Part shown: in pieces, positions 10,164 through 21,536 of the stretch
Layout: every line of letters starts with the position of its first letter
How positions within the stretch are numbered: position 1 is the stretch's first letter
Assembly (NCBI GenBank): GCA_029204225.1
Contig: CM055099.1
Location: forward strand, 55,193,848 to 55,257,847
Reading direction: 5' to 3'
Length of the DNA stretch: 64,000 bases
Source: Diphasiastrum complanatum
Taxonomy: Eukaryota > Streptophyta > Lycopodiopsida > Lycopodiales > Lycopodiaceae
The notes under the pieces: model-generated
Databases searched by the model: none
Told to the model about the DNA's origin: nothing
Seen by the model: the letters and a program-made list of their open reading frames with translations, nothing else
Made by a program: the position numbers and the translations under genes

Positions 10164-11820
10164 CTTTATTAACGTCTTTTCCATGCCAAAAGGCGTATAA
10201 GACGAACTAGTACATCAGATAGGATGGCACCAAGACGTGGGCGAGCATATCTCAATTACAGGTTACCATGCTGCTCTCATAGATGATACGGGCTAAGTTA
10301 TGAGCACTGCACCAGATTATCCTAAATGAGTTCACAATTATTCCACTTCATGTGGAAGCCATCTTCCACTTGATTATTTTCCTCCAGTAGCTTGCAAACA
10401 TAAGCAGTAGTTTTATCATTGAGGGTACCATATAGTCGAGGGCACCACCTTTCTTGGTAACTCAGGCAGCATGACTATTAGGACCCCTTGGCATATCTAT
10501 ATACCAACTTCGAGAGGGCACCATCAGTAGATCCATCACTTTGGATATCGTTCATATTTTAGAGGAAGCCTACAAGAGAGTTAGTGAACCAATAGCGTTC
10601 ACTTGATGCTTAGATCCATCTCCAAGAACTATGAATCTTGAAGGATCCGTACTTCTGAAATCAGACATTATTCGTCTTGATGTCACGAAGTGTGAGGTGG
10701 CTCCTGAGTCTAGGTCACCTCATGTGTGTCAGATGTTGATGCTGCGCACACGTCTTCACAGATGTAGGCGGTCGAACAGTTTCTGTTCGTTCTTTCTTCG
10801 CCCATCTTCGAGCTCTTGGGTTCCTCGACATAAGATGAATTGTTGCTGTTCTCATGTCTGTTCTGTGCTGATTTGTTTCTTGGGTTCTGACGGCAATCCA
10901 CGGCTGCGTGACCCTTCTTGTGGCAGTGTTAGCGCTCACTCCAAGCATCCTTGATGCCTCATGGAGTATGTTGGAATCCTTGGCCTTTCTTGATTGCAAG
11001 CCTAGTTTCATCAACGATCACTATGTCTGAGCCTTAAAATCATCCTAAGAGATGGAAAATTCAGCCTTAAGCTCATCCTAAGAGATGGAAAATTGAACCT
11101 TATGCTTATTCTACGAGCTAAAGAATTGTCTTTTATCTACTAGTACAATCTGCATCTTACACTTCCTACTTATTCAGGTTAAGCGAATCTAAATCAACTG
11201 TGCCATGAACTTCGATTTTATAGCTGAATGTTGCACAGTAACTGGCAGCACTGAAGTAAGTGTAGCAGGCTTCCAATGATTTCTATGTTATTGGGAGTAT
11301 GTATTGCTGGATTTTCCTACCGTGTGGTAGGATAAGATTGGTAATCTCTTGCCCATGTTTTAAAATTTGAGCTCTAGCCAGGCAAAAATTTATGTTTTTT
11401 GGGCATTCTCAATATTGACCGTTGTAGGCTGCAGCATTGCTGCATCGCGCTGATGACTTGTGATTATTAGGGCAAGACAATTTTTTTGGTTTTAGACAAC
11501 TTGATTTTTAATTCACCAGATTCTGGGCAAATTTTCAAACTTCGACTGATTTATCAGGCAAATCTGAATTCAAATCCATCACCAAAATCCTGTCCTATCC
11601 GTAAGATAGACAGTCTCCCATCTTGCTCATTACTCATGCAGAATGCAGTGATTTTAACCATTCTGTTTATCCAAAGAGAATCAAATACCTCCTGGAAATC
11701 CCTCTCCAATGCCTCAAATGCTTTTAATTCAAATCCACCGATGCTTGCTTCATGAGCCCTCAATTTTTCTTTCTTGATGGCTTCAAAATCCCCAAATTCC
11801 ACTGATTCCATGCCCGTCAT
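6941..11820 (-). CDS. CFAP58: CFAP58 (CCDC147) homologue, 5' three exons, gene continues to the left
   Basis: Cilia- and flagella-associated protein 58 is a long coiled-coil protein of motile axonemes, needed for normal sperm flagella in animals. Three exons join in frame: 11820-11689 (44 codons, start [10 protein letters not shown]), 7547-7460 and 7139-6941. The junctions are FQE|VLQELQG (phase 0) and KKSH-E-SEKRL (phase 1). The joined product of about 140 residues aligns along its length with the CFAP58 N-terminus as I know it: [56 protein letters not shown] and [10 protein letters not shown]. It is charged and helical, as expected of coiled coil. All introns are GT-AG (intron 1 4141 bp, intron 2 320 bp). 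The exons have no stop or frameshift. The next exon (LK-EI...LVE) is not found down to position 1, so intron 3 exceeds 6.9 kb or the gene is broken there. Alternative starts: the second ATG at 11811; an upstream in-frame TTG is unlikely. Confidence 0.85.
7460..7547 (-). other. CFAP58: CFAP58 exon 2
   Basis: 88 bases after acceptor TATGCAG, read from phase 0: [20 protein letters not shown] and so on, ending in KKSH plus one base. Donor GTATGT follows at 7459. This is the most conserved block of the family's N-terminus. Confidence 0.88.
8312..8799 (-). repeat. Gypsy 3' LTR (minus strand) in CFAP58 intron 1
   Basis: 488 bases beginning TGTAAAGATT and ending GACGTAGCA. On its right lies a polypurine tract (minus strand AAGGGGGGAAGAA, plus 8800-8812) followed by gypsy pol coding sequence in the same orientation, so this is the element's 3' LTR. 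Sequence similarity is visible to the LTRs at 20001 and 49839 (shared GTGGAG, CCTAACCAA and CATGGTGAATG-like words). Confidence 0.65.
8813..9950 (-). pseudogene. Ty3/gypsy integrase and polyprotein C-terminus, decayed
   Basis: Read on the minus strand. [29 protein letters not shown] (about 9690-9770, given here in part as VMDFL and VVDRITNLA) is the gypsy integrase core with FVERLFKL after it. Between 9500 and 9050 frame-shifted pieces follow the usual order: an HEFAY-like region, the [18 protein letters not shown] helix, and the integrase C-terminal region. Near 8860-8950 a [16 protein letters not shown] stretch resembles the chromodomain-like end of gypsy polyproteins. Several stops and frame changes are present. 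The 5' part (RT, gag, 5' LTR) is missing. A 40-base segment is duplicated at 9761-9800 and 9845-9885. The element lies wholly in CFAP58 intron 1 and shares the gene's orientation. Confidence 0.75.
10070..10160. repeat. (CG)n(GA)n microsatellite
   Basis: About 7 CG units followed by about 39 uninterrupted GA units. The apparent open frames here (RERE and SLSL runs) are artefacts of the repeat. Confidence 0.97.
10200..11030 (-). pseudogene. Probable Ty1/copia gag zinc-knuckle relic
   Basis: On the minus strand about 10880-10930 reads W-S-E-R[20 protein letters not shown]. This is a CCHC zinc knuckle of copia Gag with its first cysteines lost. Downstream, [16 protein letters not shown] has the polar composition usual after the knuckle. 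The following 600 bases carry many stops and I could not place the protease motif. The call rests on the knuckle only. Confidence 0.45.
11031..11686. other. CFAP58 intron 1, exon-1-proximal part
   Basis: AT-rich sequence without recognisable coding content. A 28-base phrase around CAGCCTTAAGCTCATCCTAAGAGATGG is imperfectly repeated at about 11033-11060 and 11062-11090. Confidence 0.4.
11689..11820 (-). other. CFAP58: CFAP58 exon 1 (coding part)
   Basis: 132 bases, 44 codons, from ATG at 11820 to GAG at 11689, followed by donor GTATTT (11688 downward). It encodes the segment ending [14 protein letters not shown]. The 5' UTR and promoter lie to the right but are not delimited. Confidence 0.8.
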
Positions 11821-12530
11821 GCCTCCGAACTCCCTATTATAACAACCCAATCTTGTCTTTTTAATTTGCAGAATTCCAATTTGATCTCAAATCTTGCTAC
11901 TGCAACAAGTTTGGGAAACCCTTGGCGGCATTTGGGAAAGCAGGATGGGTAGCATTGATTGCTCCAAGCGATCATAGAAGAGGAACAACCACGAAGGATG
12001 AAAAAGGAATGAAAGAAGACATGCATGCAGGCATGGAGCGAGAAAGGTGTGGGCCTTAAAGAGGTACGTTTTCTCATGTGGGAGGGATAAGGCACATGGC
12101 CTGAATAGATGGGTGCCCAAGAAAATTTTGTTGTGCCCGTGCTCAAGAAATTCACACGGCCCGATGCATGGGTGCCCGCAAAAATTGAGCTAGGCCTAGC
12201 CAAAAAAAAAATTAAAAACATGTGGCTGTGAGGGCACAGGGCTCAAAAGTTTGACGTGCATGTGGCCGAGGTTGTATCAGGCTCAAATGCTTCGACGTGC
12301 CTCCAAGATACGAGTGTGAAATAAGGGCTTTGGAAACAACTTATTTCCAATCACAAAAGCAAGAGCATATACCCAAGAATATGCATGGAAAATCTCTCAT
12401 TAGGTTGGGGGTAAACTCATGTGGGTGAGAGCATTTCGGATATGAGATCCCCTTGTCCCAAGTGGGATTGTTAATGGTGAAAAGGTCACACAAGCCAATG
12501 GACACCAAGAGTGGGCAATATTCAAGTTCA
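11821..12530. other. Upstream region of CFAP58
   Basis: Would contain the 5' UTR and promoter of CFAP58. I see no convincing TATA box or known ciliary-gene motif, and no other gene. Confidence 0.35.
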
Positions 12531-13430
12531 ATTTTCGAATGAAAAGGTATTTATGTGCTTAATGTGTTCGAGCTAAAGAAGAGATTGCTTTCAATTGGAG
12601 TCATGGCAAATCAACGTTTAAAGGTTGAATTTGTCAAAGACGGTTGTTTTTTATAAAGGACACGAGTCATGATTTTAAAGTGATCGTGATGGGTTATCTC
12701 GATAGCAATCTCTATAAGTTGGATGCAGCCAAAACCTGGTGAGCATGGTTTAGCATTCATTATATATTGCATCTCAATCTAAATTATGGCATCATAGAAT
12801 GGGCCATCTGAACTGTTGTAACTTGCGATTGATGAGCAATTTAAAAATGGTGAGTGATTAATAGTCTTATAGGATGAATGACACTCAATTTATGAGGGTT
12901 GCATAATGGAAAAGCACCATAAGGAGAAATTCAAAAAGGGTGCAAGGGCTAACAATGTACTTGAGTTCATTCATTGTGATTTACGTGGCCCAATAAAGAT
13001 ACATCTCATTGGGAGATGCTTACCATTTCATGACGTTAAAAGATGATTGCAACAAAAGAACATGGACCTACTTCTTGAAAAACAAATTCGATGCATTGGA
13101 TTGTTTCAAGGAATTCAAACCCTTGATGGAGAACGAGATAGATGCACATATACAAGTGCGAAGGTCAGATAGAGGGGTGAGTACAAATCAGAATAATTTA
13201 CAGTTTTTCTTGTAAGGATCATGGGATCAAAACGAAGTTTACTCAAACACACACACCGCATAGTAATGGAATAGCAGAAAGGAAGAATCGCACCATTTTG
13301 AAAAGTGATCGACCAATGATAAAACAAATGAACTAGACAAACTTGTAATGGTCGAAGGCTTGCAACTTTACTACCTTCTTGCAAAACAAAAGCTCGATTA
13401 TCATTTTTTTCAAAGTAACTCCCGGAGAGG

Positions 13431-13682
13431 CTTTTACAACTATTAAGCCTAAGGTAGAAAATTATCACATTTTTTGTGCAAAGTGATGGAGATAATCTTA
13501 CCTCTACTCACCAATTTTATCTTCTAAAGACTTCCATTCATCTGTATATAATCGTTCTTTTACAACTACTAAGCCTAAGGTAGAAAATTTTCACATTTTT
13601 TGTGCAAAGTGATGGAGTTAATCTTACCCCTACTCGCCAATTTTATCTTCTGAAGACTTCCATTCATATGTATATAATCGTT
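13431..13682. repeat. 126-bp tandem duplication inside the copia relic
   Basis: Copies 13431-13556 and 13557-13682, both beginning CTTTTACAACTA, with only a few differences; a third partial start follows at 13683. It duplicates the integrase C-terminal coding piece. Confidence 0.9.
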
Positions 13683-13944
13683 CTTTTACAAGACATTTGA
13701 CATAGTTTGCAATATTACTCAAGATTTTATTCGATCTGGGTCGAACTATATTTCGACCCTGAGAATTGAAATCCATTTTGACCTTGATCATGACAATCAA
13801 CTACAAAAATGATCGAGATTTCTTCAAAAATAATAGAATGCAGAAACTACTCTCATATTGTCCTAAACTTGTAAACACATAGTTCAATGTAACATAGTTT
13901 ACAATAACAACTTATGCAATAAATGTTCTAACTTCAACTATCTA

Positions 13945-14100
<156 letters not shown>

Positions 14101-14613
14101 AGATAGACCATTGATGTATTAATTTAAGTATTGGTTATCTTTAAGGTAGACTAAAATATGATCATATAGCGCATAGCACCTAGTTATTGTGAGAATTATT
14201 CGACCATCATATCTTCGGTATAATCATATCAATCATTTCTTCTTAGGTGGCAAGCAATTTCCACACTCAAGCTTGTCAAAAAGCCGAATCTTTGTTGAGA
14301 TTCAGGCTTCCTCCCCCCAATACAAAGCTTATGTGCACATGTGAAAAGAATAGAGAAATAAACTTGATGCAAAATCTGAGACATTTTTGTTGGATACGAT
14401 GACAAAACAAAGGCATACATATTTTTTTATCATATGACGTGGAAAATCCACATTATGTGTTCTTTGATGAGATGCACGGAATAGATCAATCTAATGATTT
14501 TGAAGCTGATGGTGGAGATGGAAAGCTTCCTACAATTTTAGAAGAGGACGAGGATGTTGTACCTCATGAGATTGAGCAAATTGATCTTCATGGAATCCCA
14601 CCCAATATCGAGG

Positions 14614-16215
14614 CTAAAGAGAGGTATATGAATCAAGAAGATCACACTTGTTGCTGATAAGACAAAGGAATAATGTCAATAATTCTCGTGCATATTTGCT
14701 TTGTGTAAGAAAGACAACATCTTCCTTTAGCCATACTTCAATGCCAAGACAATAGTGCATCAATCCTAAATCTCTCATGTCAAAAGCATTGGAAAGATCT
14801 GATTTGATTTCATCAATTAAACTCGCATTACTTCTTGTAATAATCAAATCATCGACATACAAAAAAATGAACACTATATTTGAATCTTGTCTTAGAATGT
14901 AAAGATTAGAATCAACATTACTTCTTCACTTGAAGTGTTCATCAATGCACGAGTACCATGCCCATGGTGCTTGTTTCAATCCATAAATAACTTTGTTGAG
15001 CTTACAAACGATATGCTCTCTCCCTGGCTCAACAATCCTTGAGGTTGTACTAAATAGACCTCTTTATCCAGCAGTCCATTAAGAAAAGTACATTTAACAT
15101 CCATTTGTTGGATCTTCCAACCATAGAAAGCAGAAATAGCAATAATAGAACGTATAGTTACCATCTTAGCTACGGGTGCGAAGGTTTTCTCAAAATCAAT
15201 ACCTTTCTACTGCTCGAATCCTCTCGAAACCAACTGTGCTTTGTACTTGTTGAGTTTTCCATCTGCTCCATACTTGATTTTATAAATCCATTTGCAAGTG
15301 ATAGGTGTCTTACCATCAAGTAGCTCAACCAAGTTCCACATCCTATTGTTCAATATGGCCTCCATTTCTATTTCCATACTCCTTGTGCTCCTTTGCTTCA
15401 TCAAAAGTTTTTGGTTCTTGAGCCTTGAGCACGAAACCCATTAGGGCTAGATTCATCTCTAATCTTGCAGGAGGTTTCCGATTTCTACTTGACCTTATGA
15501 GCTCTCCCTATTCGCTAGATTTGGGAGTATCTCCCTTCTTGGCATCACATATGACTGATAAGTACCATTTAGGTACTCTCTTAGGAATTTCAACATCAAG
15601 CTTGCCTTTGTCTATTGGATCTTCCACATCAAAATCCACTTCCTTCTTCATGTGTACTTTTGCTCCCTCATCAAAAGCTTCAGTGATTACTTCAGTTTGT
15701 TCACCTTGACCCATTTCGTCAAATGTAGCATCCCTAGAAATCACAAGCTTCTGTGCATTTGTGTCATACATTATGTATGCCTTGGCCTTCTCATCATATC
15801 CAAGGAAAATACACTTAATAGCTTTTGCATCCAATTTTCTTCATTTCTCATCAAGGATATGAGCATAAGCATCACAACCAAATACTCTCAAATGAGAAAT
15901 ATTAGGTTTCTTTCTAGTAAAAGCTTCATGAGGTGTCTTACCTTCCACAGATTTTGTAGGACACCGATTCAGGATGTGAGTAGTTGTACTGCAAGCTTCT
16001 GCCCAAAAGGTGTTTGGCAAACTCTTGCTTTTGAGCATTGCCATGGCCATCTAAACAATGGATTTGATCTTTCATTCTGTAACTCCATTTTGTTGTGGTG
16101 AAGAAGGTATTGTAGTCTATGTCTTCATCTCTTGATCTTTGCAAAAATCTATAAATTTTGTCGAAAAGTACTCACCACCTCCATCAGATCTCAAGTCTTG
16201 ATGCAACTTTTTGTT
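14614..16215 (-). pseudogene. Ty1/copia pol relic (integrase to reverse transcriptase)
   Basis: Minus strand, several short open stretches in copia order from right to left. The integrase part has LRSDGGGEY (about 16170-16190), FWAEACSTTTHILNRCP and KTPHEAF (about 15910-16010), then LRVFGCDAYAHI. The linker contains IFLGYDEKAKAYIMYD and SRDATFDE (about 15710-15810). The RT part has CKWIYKIKYGADGKLNKYKAQLVSRGF (about 15215-15300), MDVKCTFLNG (about 15075-15105), and the catalytic YVDD within FLYVDDLIIT (about 14840-14865), then GLMHYCLGIEV. It stops at about 14655, just after that motif, so RNase H is missing. It meets the plus-strand copia relic tail-to-tail. Stops, frameshifts and truncation make it inactive. 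Confidence 0.85.
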
Positions 16216-16357
16216 TGCTCAATGCGATGAAATCTGGAGCTTTCTCAATGTCTTTCGGCAAGCTGGTTGCTCTCTCAATGTAGGTATCTTGTCCAATTCT
16301 TTTTCGGCCTCAATCTCGGAGGTCTTAAACTTGATTACCCATCCACCCCTCAAGGAC

Positions 16358-17460
16358 TCATGCGGATGTTGCTGCAGAAAAGTTTGGACCTAGTCCTCGA
16401 TGGTGAGAGGCTTTTGAAATAAAGGCCTGGTCTATAGAAGTAGGTGGACCTTCTTTCATGGCCTGTGCATTTGGTACTACGTCTCCCATATCGGCATCTA
16501 CCCCCTGATCCATGCATGTGCCAAATCCTTGATGATCTTGTGGATGAGACGAGAACTGAGGCATAATGGAAACTGGAATATGAGGATTCGACTCCAAGAC
16601 TTGAGAGATTGTCTTTTCATAATCCTCGATAATTGTCTTTGCCTTGGCTAGCTCTATTGATGTCGTATGTTTGAACTTTCTACATTCCATAGGTTTCAAT
16701 CTTCTTGAAACATGTTGTTTGGCATCTTGGACAGCCTTGTCCACTTGATCTTGCACGATTGTTAGGGTATTCTAAGTAGTTGCCACATAGCCTTCCAATG
16801 ATTCGGTTAATTTCTGGACTTTCTTTATCTCAGCTTTGGAGGCTAGGGAAGCATCAGTGGAAGGGGGAACAGGTAGTGCAGAGCGAGTGGCAGTAGGTAG
16901 TGGTAGCGTAGTTGACGTTGCCTATCTAGTACGACGACGTGACGTGGAAGGCAAGTTAGGAAGTACGATCTCATTGTGTACCCATCGGTGACTAGATGCT
17001 TGTCGTGAAGATTCGACAGGTGCCACATCTTCATAAACAGAAAAGACAGACTTAGGGACAATATCATTATTAACTAGGCAGAAAACAGAGATGGTGGAAA
17101 AAAGAGAACTTGCATCAAATTGTTGCTTGGTGTTACCCGTGATGGCTCTCTTAAGTTCATCAAAAACCGTTTTAAACCAGTTGTAAGGCTTACGGTTTCT
17201 TATCGAGCCTGTAGTTTGACTCGACTATGCGGTGCAAGATTTGTGATGAAATGCGCTCCTTCCTGAGGTTGTCAACCATCAAGAAGTTGTTCAGAAGTTG
17301 CGCAGCCACATGGATGGTGGGATCTCAAATGGACTCTAACAAATAACCATCATTGGTGGTCTAGTACAGCTCATTGGACGTATCAATGAAAGGCTTGATG
17401 ACATTCTTGGCATGTTTGTTGTCACATGACTCACTTAGAATCTTGCAACTCAACTACAAA
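16358..17460 (-). pseudogene. Decayed coding stretch of unknown family with coiled-coil character
   Basis: I do not recognise this protein. On the minus strand the region 17460-17100 reads through a few stops as a coherent peptide (SCKILSESCDNKHAKNVIKPF, TSNELYWTTNDGYLLES, HVAAQLLNNFLMVDNLRKERI). 17060-16757 is serine/threonine/proline-rich, and 16756-16358 is an open helical stretch (QDQVDKAVQDAKQHVSRRLK, ELAKAKTIIEDYEKTISQVL). The residue use is clearly protein-like rather than random. It lies between copia pol (left) and a leader with a primer-binding site (right), all on the minus strand, so it may be a gag-type or accessory ORF of a non-autonomous LTR element. A captured host gene is the alternative. 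Confidence 0.45.
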
Positions 17461-19987
17461 CAAACTATATATCTCATGAATAAATAACATATCTGGGAGG
17501 AAATCTTGAAGTGAATAATTCCACATCACAAGTTTTTCAACCATCTAAAAAATTTCTTCAACCAATCAGCCTACTTCAGATCTAAATATACAAACCAAGA
17601 TTAGGCCGACTTATACAAACATATTTGGACATAAGGTTAAGATTAAAGTTTTATTCTTCTGATTCAATCCATAACAAAATGGTACTTGCCAACAATCATT
17701 GAAACTTGACTTAATATTTACCACTACTTCCCATATACATGAATATCACACAGCTCAATATCCTTAAAACTCTTCTAGTTCCAGATTATTCAAAATAATC
17801 ACTTAGAGAGTTCCTCTATTTCAAACTGAATAGTTCTACCTTTGCACACATACTGGATTTTTTTTCAAAAATCTATGCAACTGGCCGATTCATCGGAAGT
17901 CTTATTTATATATTTTATTCTCCTCCTTTTAAAAGAAATTCCATAATTTCAATTAAAAAGTTCTCAGGAGACAACGTATAAGATATCATAGATATGAAAA
18001 AGTCAGTAATTAGTATCCAATACTATGACAAACCGGACTTTTTTCTCAAAATCATAGAATATCATATCCCGATGATAGAAATATTACATCTTAATAATCA
18101 ACTATCAAATAGAGATGAACATTTGGGCTCAGTATTTCATATAATTTAAACAGTCCTTCAAAACCAAGTTCTATACTGGAAGGAATATTCTTGGTCTTTA
18201 TTGATTCCAAAAAAAACAAGAAATGCTCCTTAATTGATAGATTCACAAAATCTTCAACTAACTGTAAAGGGTATAGTGACCTTATAGAACTGACCGATTT
18301 CAAATCGGTAAGATCATTCACTTTACAAGCAAATTATGTTTGAACAATTACCATCGAATCTGAAAAAATTCCAAACATGCATGGTTGTTTCAAATTTTAC
18401 ATAAACTGGGATTTCCAAATTCTGTTCGATATGGACCTAAACTGTGGAAATCGATCAAAAGCATCGACTTGGCAGTTCCACAGTTACCATCACATTTCAC
18501 AAGGATTTCAAAACATCGAGCATGCATCAGACATGACATGCAGTGATTTCTATAAAAAAATCAAATTTTTTACATAAACTGCCTAGAAATGGGAAATCAG
18601 CTTTTTGAACTAGAATTGCTAAAAATAAAAGTTTTCTCTGATCAATCTACTGAAAACCCATGTACCATGCATCCAAGAATGCATACAGGTCTATCCATAT
18701 ATTTTCATCAACAGAAAAGCACTACACTGAGTTACATGCATGCATGCATCAGAACATTTCAAAAAATTTGCAAATTCTAGTTCAAAAATTGTCAAACTTC
18801 CGACAGCCATAATTTCTCTACAGGACACGAAATTGGTTGCTGTAAGGCACAGTACAGAGGGAGAGTGGGTCTACAAGGCACTTGCCACACCACCTTGTCA
18901 CCTAGGCTTCACACGTGCGAGTAGTAAATGGCAGAAAATCAAGTAGGAGGGCGCATTTTCTCTAGGTGGTATCATCCAAAAACCATCTCCAGCCCAATAT
19001 GAATCCAATCATAGGTTACAAGCACTCTTATAAGGTTCATTAGAGAGGCATAGAGGCTTCTATTAGGTCCAGCAAGAAATCATAAGCTCAGATCATGCAA
19101 AAAATGCATTTTTGGACTCCTTCAACAAGCAAAACTTCAACTTGATGGTAACGCTCACACCTCTCCAAATTGGATGCATGATGGCTCAAAACAAATGCAA
19201 TCAATCATATCTTTAATCTTGTAATTAGAACCAACAAATTTAAAGCCCCATTTGATAAGTATTCATGCTCAAAGAACCCCAAAAAATATACTATTTTTTG
19301 AGTTTTTGAACCCCCTAATGGTGTCCAATCCTAACCAAACTTCATGAAAGCCATAGAAAAGCTTCATTACAACTCTGAAAATGTGCATAAAAAATATTGG
19401 CTATTATTGTTGAGAATTACCACAAAATTAATCCAAAAATCATCAAAAAACCATGTTTTTTGGACCAATTTTGACCAAAATTTGTGGGTCAAATCCACAA
19501 ATAAGTGCAATCAGATCCAAATACCTGTAAATCCATTACATTCAAGCACTACAAGTTTTGATTTCACTCAATTGTGAATTCTATAGCCCATTTCTAGCCC
19601 AAAAACCCCAATTTTTGGTCCAAAATCACCATCTAAGCATCCTTTCGCTGTTCAACCGACATGCAATTGTTAGATACAATCAATAATGACTGTAAAAAAG
19701 CAAGTAAAATCTGAAAAACGTACTAGATTAGTAGCAATGATAAATTCCAAGCCAAATTTTCAATTCTAGGTGAAAAATCACAAAAAACCGTCAAAAATCC
19801 ATTGATTTCCATCAAATCCTGTGGAAAAAATTCCATAATCATGATCAATAGGATGAAAGTACACCAAATTCAGAGAAGCCACCTACTTGAAGGTCAATTC
19901 CACCACTTGGAAGTAACAAGCAAGGAGGAACCACCAAAAAGCTGGGAAAAAACAAGCAGCAGCTCCACCTTCCGAATGTAAATTCAA
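17461..19987 (-). other. Long AT-rich leader-like region
   Basis: 2.5 kb without recognised coding sequence. Its right end is fixed by the primer-binding site at 19988, so at least part is the leader of a minus-strand LTR element. CATGCATG-type words cluster at 18655-18745. Confidence 0.4.
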
Positions 19988-19999
19988 GCTCTGATACCA
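19988..19999 (-). other. tRNA-Met(i) primer-binding site
   Basis: Minus strand TGGTATCAGAGC, one base from an LTR starting TGTAAAGATC on the plus strand at 20001. Confidence 0.85.
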
Positions 20000-20000
20000 C

Positions 20001-20235
20001 TGTAAAGATCACCTAATGAAGATCCGACTAGATCCTATTGCAAAACAATCAAAAGGACACATGTGGAGCAAAACTATCCAACCAACAGGAAATGGCTAGT
20101 CAATACCCTAACTACCTCACCCCCATGCCATGGTGAATGAATGCAAGAGAAGAGAGGAAACTTGGCTCAAGAATCAGAAAATCCAATAGGGAGATGGGCA
20201 ATTTTCCATGGTATTGTTAGATTTTTTCCTCACCG
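20001..20235 (-). repeat. LTR of the 8312/49839 family (5' LTR, minus strand), right end unresolved
   Basis: Starts TGTAAAGATCACC beside the primer-binding site. It shares the order of words AGATCC, TTGCAAA, GTGGAGCAAA, ATCCAACCAA and CATGGTGAATGAATGCAAGAGA with the LTR at 8312-8799. The outer boundary could not be set. Confidence 0.55.
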
Positions 20236-21536
20236 TGGGATCAACACAGGGGAGGGAATAACTTAACAAGGTGCAACATTTCCAGTATCATTGCTGCTGC
20301 AAAGATGGTTGCACATGTCTCAAACTCGATTCTAAACTGGCGATCCCGGACATGTTTTATCAACCAAACCGTGCCTTCACAGTTAATAGAGGGTTTCCAA
20401 GCCTCTAGAGATATAACTGATGAAGGGGTGTACAATCATTCTTAATCTCATTCCTATCTCACTTGCCTATGGAGCTCCTGAGCTGCTTTCCAATCATATT
20501 CATCGAAGATCTCTCCTATAGTTATTTTAAGCAATTGTACTATTGGCTAAACCTAGTGACTATATTGGGATTTTTAGTGAGGGTTGTGTCACTTCTACAT
20601 AGCGGGTGGATAAAGCATCAGTAAGGCACCAAGATCTATCAACAGTGAGTTTGTGGACCTCAAAGTAGCTATAGTCTCCACAATGTTGCAATCTAATCAA
20701 GATGTCACCAGGGTATAGGCAGTGATATCTCAGGAGAATAGAAATACTGGCTCAAAATTTTCCCTCGGATCACTTGACAAACATCACCAAAAGACGGTAT
20801 GAAATCGAGATCTGTCATACAGGTCTCCAACCTGCTTTAGGTAGCAAATTTTAGTGGTACTTGAGATTCTCTCTAGTTGGTGTGATACTGGAGTGTCTAC
20901 GCTTTCATTAGGATTCTATCCACTAGAATAGGATTATGTCATCTCTTGTTTTCCTCAGGTCTACGATGGGTAAAATACAAGATTCAATCGGTTCCATTAT
21001 CTCCTCGAGTCTCGTTGCTCCCAAAAGAGACACTATACACTGACAATACATGATTTTCAACCCAACTAACAAGATACAGTATAAGGAATGTCAAGTCCTA
21101 GCGGATGGTTTGGATGGAACATCTTCCTCAAAGATAGCTCAGAATTTGTGACGCATGGAATATCTCTCCTATAATGATATTTTCTCACTTTCTCAAAACA
21201 CACCTCACTCTCTAGAAAAGGATTGGAACACGAATATATCAAGAATAATGATAATTTATGATGGGCAAAATCAGAGGCTTCGGGGATCTCATGATTTCAC
21301 CTAGACGTGTGACTCCTAGGATAGATATAATCCTTTGTCGATATATCAATTTTGAACTAATCAATATTCCAATGTTCAAATACGATGTGTCAACATAGGG
21401 AATACTTGGTCCTATGGGAAGATTTAACCGCAACATCGAAATGGTTTTCTAGAGTACCCTAAGCCATGTGCCCAGTAGTTTCCGCATTTTTCAACAAGAG
21501 CTTTAAAATTTGTCTTTCCACTCTCTAATGATTTGG
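20236..21536. other. Unassigned sequence left of the intact copia element
   Basis: No recognisable gene. It is the insertion target of the copia element: the five bases 21532-21536 (TTTGG) recur at 27967-27971. Confidence 0.4.

Noticed and set aside
9952-10200. Open frames of alternating Arg-Glu and Ser-Leu
   Set aside because: They are translations of the GA microsatellite and no gene model surrounds them.
11821-11850. Longer CFAP58 N-terminus beginning at a TTG at 11850
   Set aside because: A TTG start is improbable in a plant nuclear gene when in-frame ATGs follow at 11820 and 11811.
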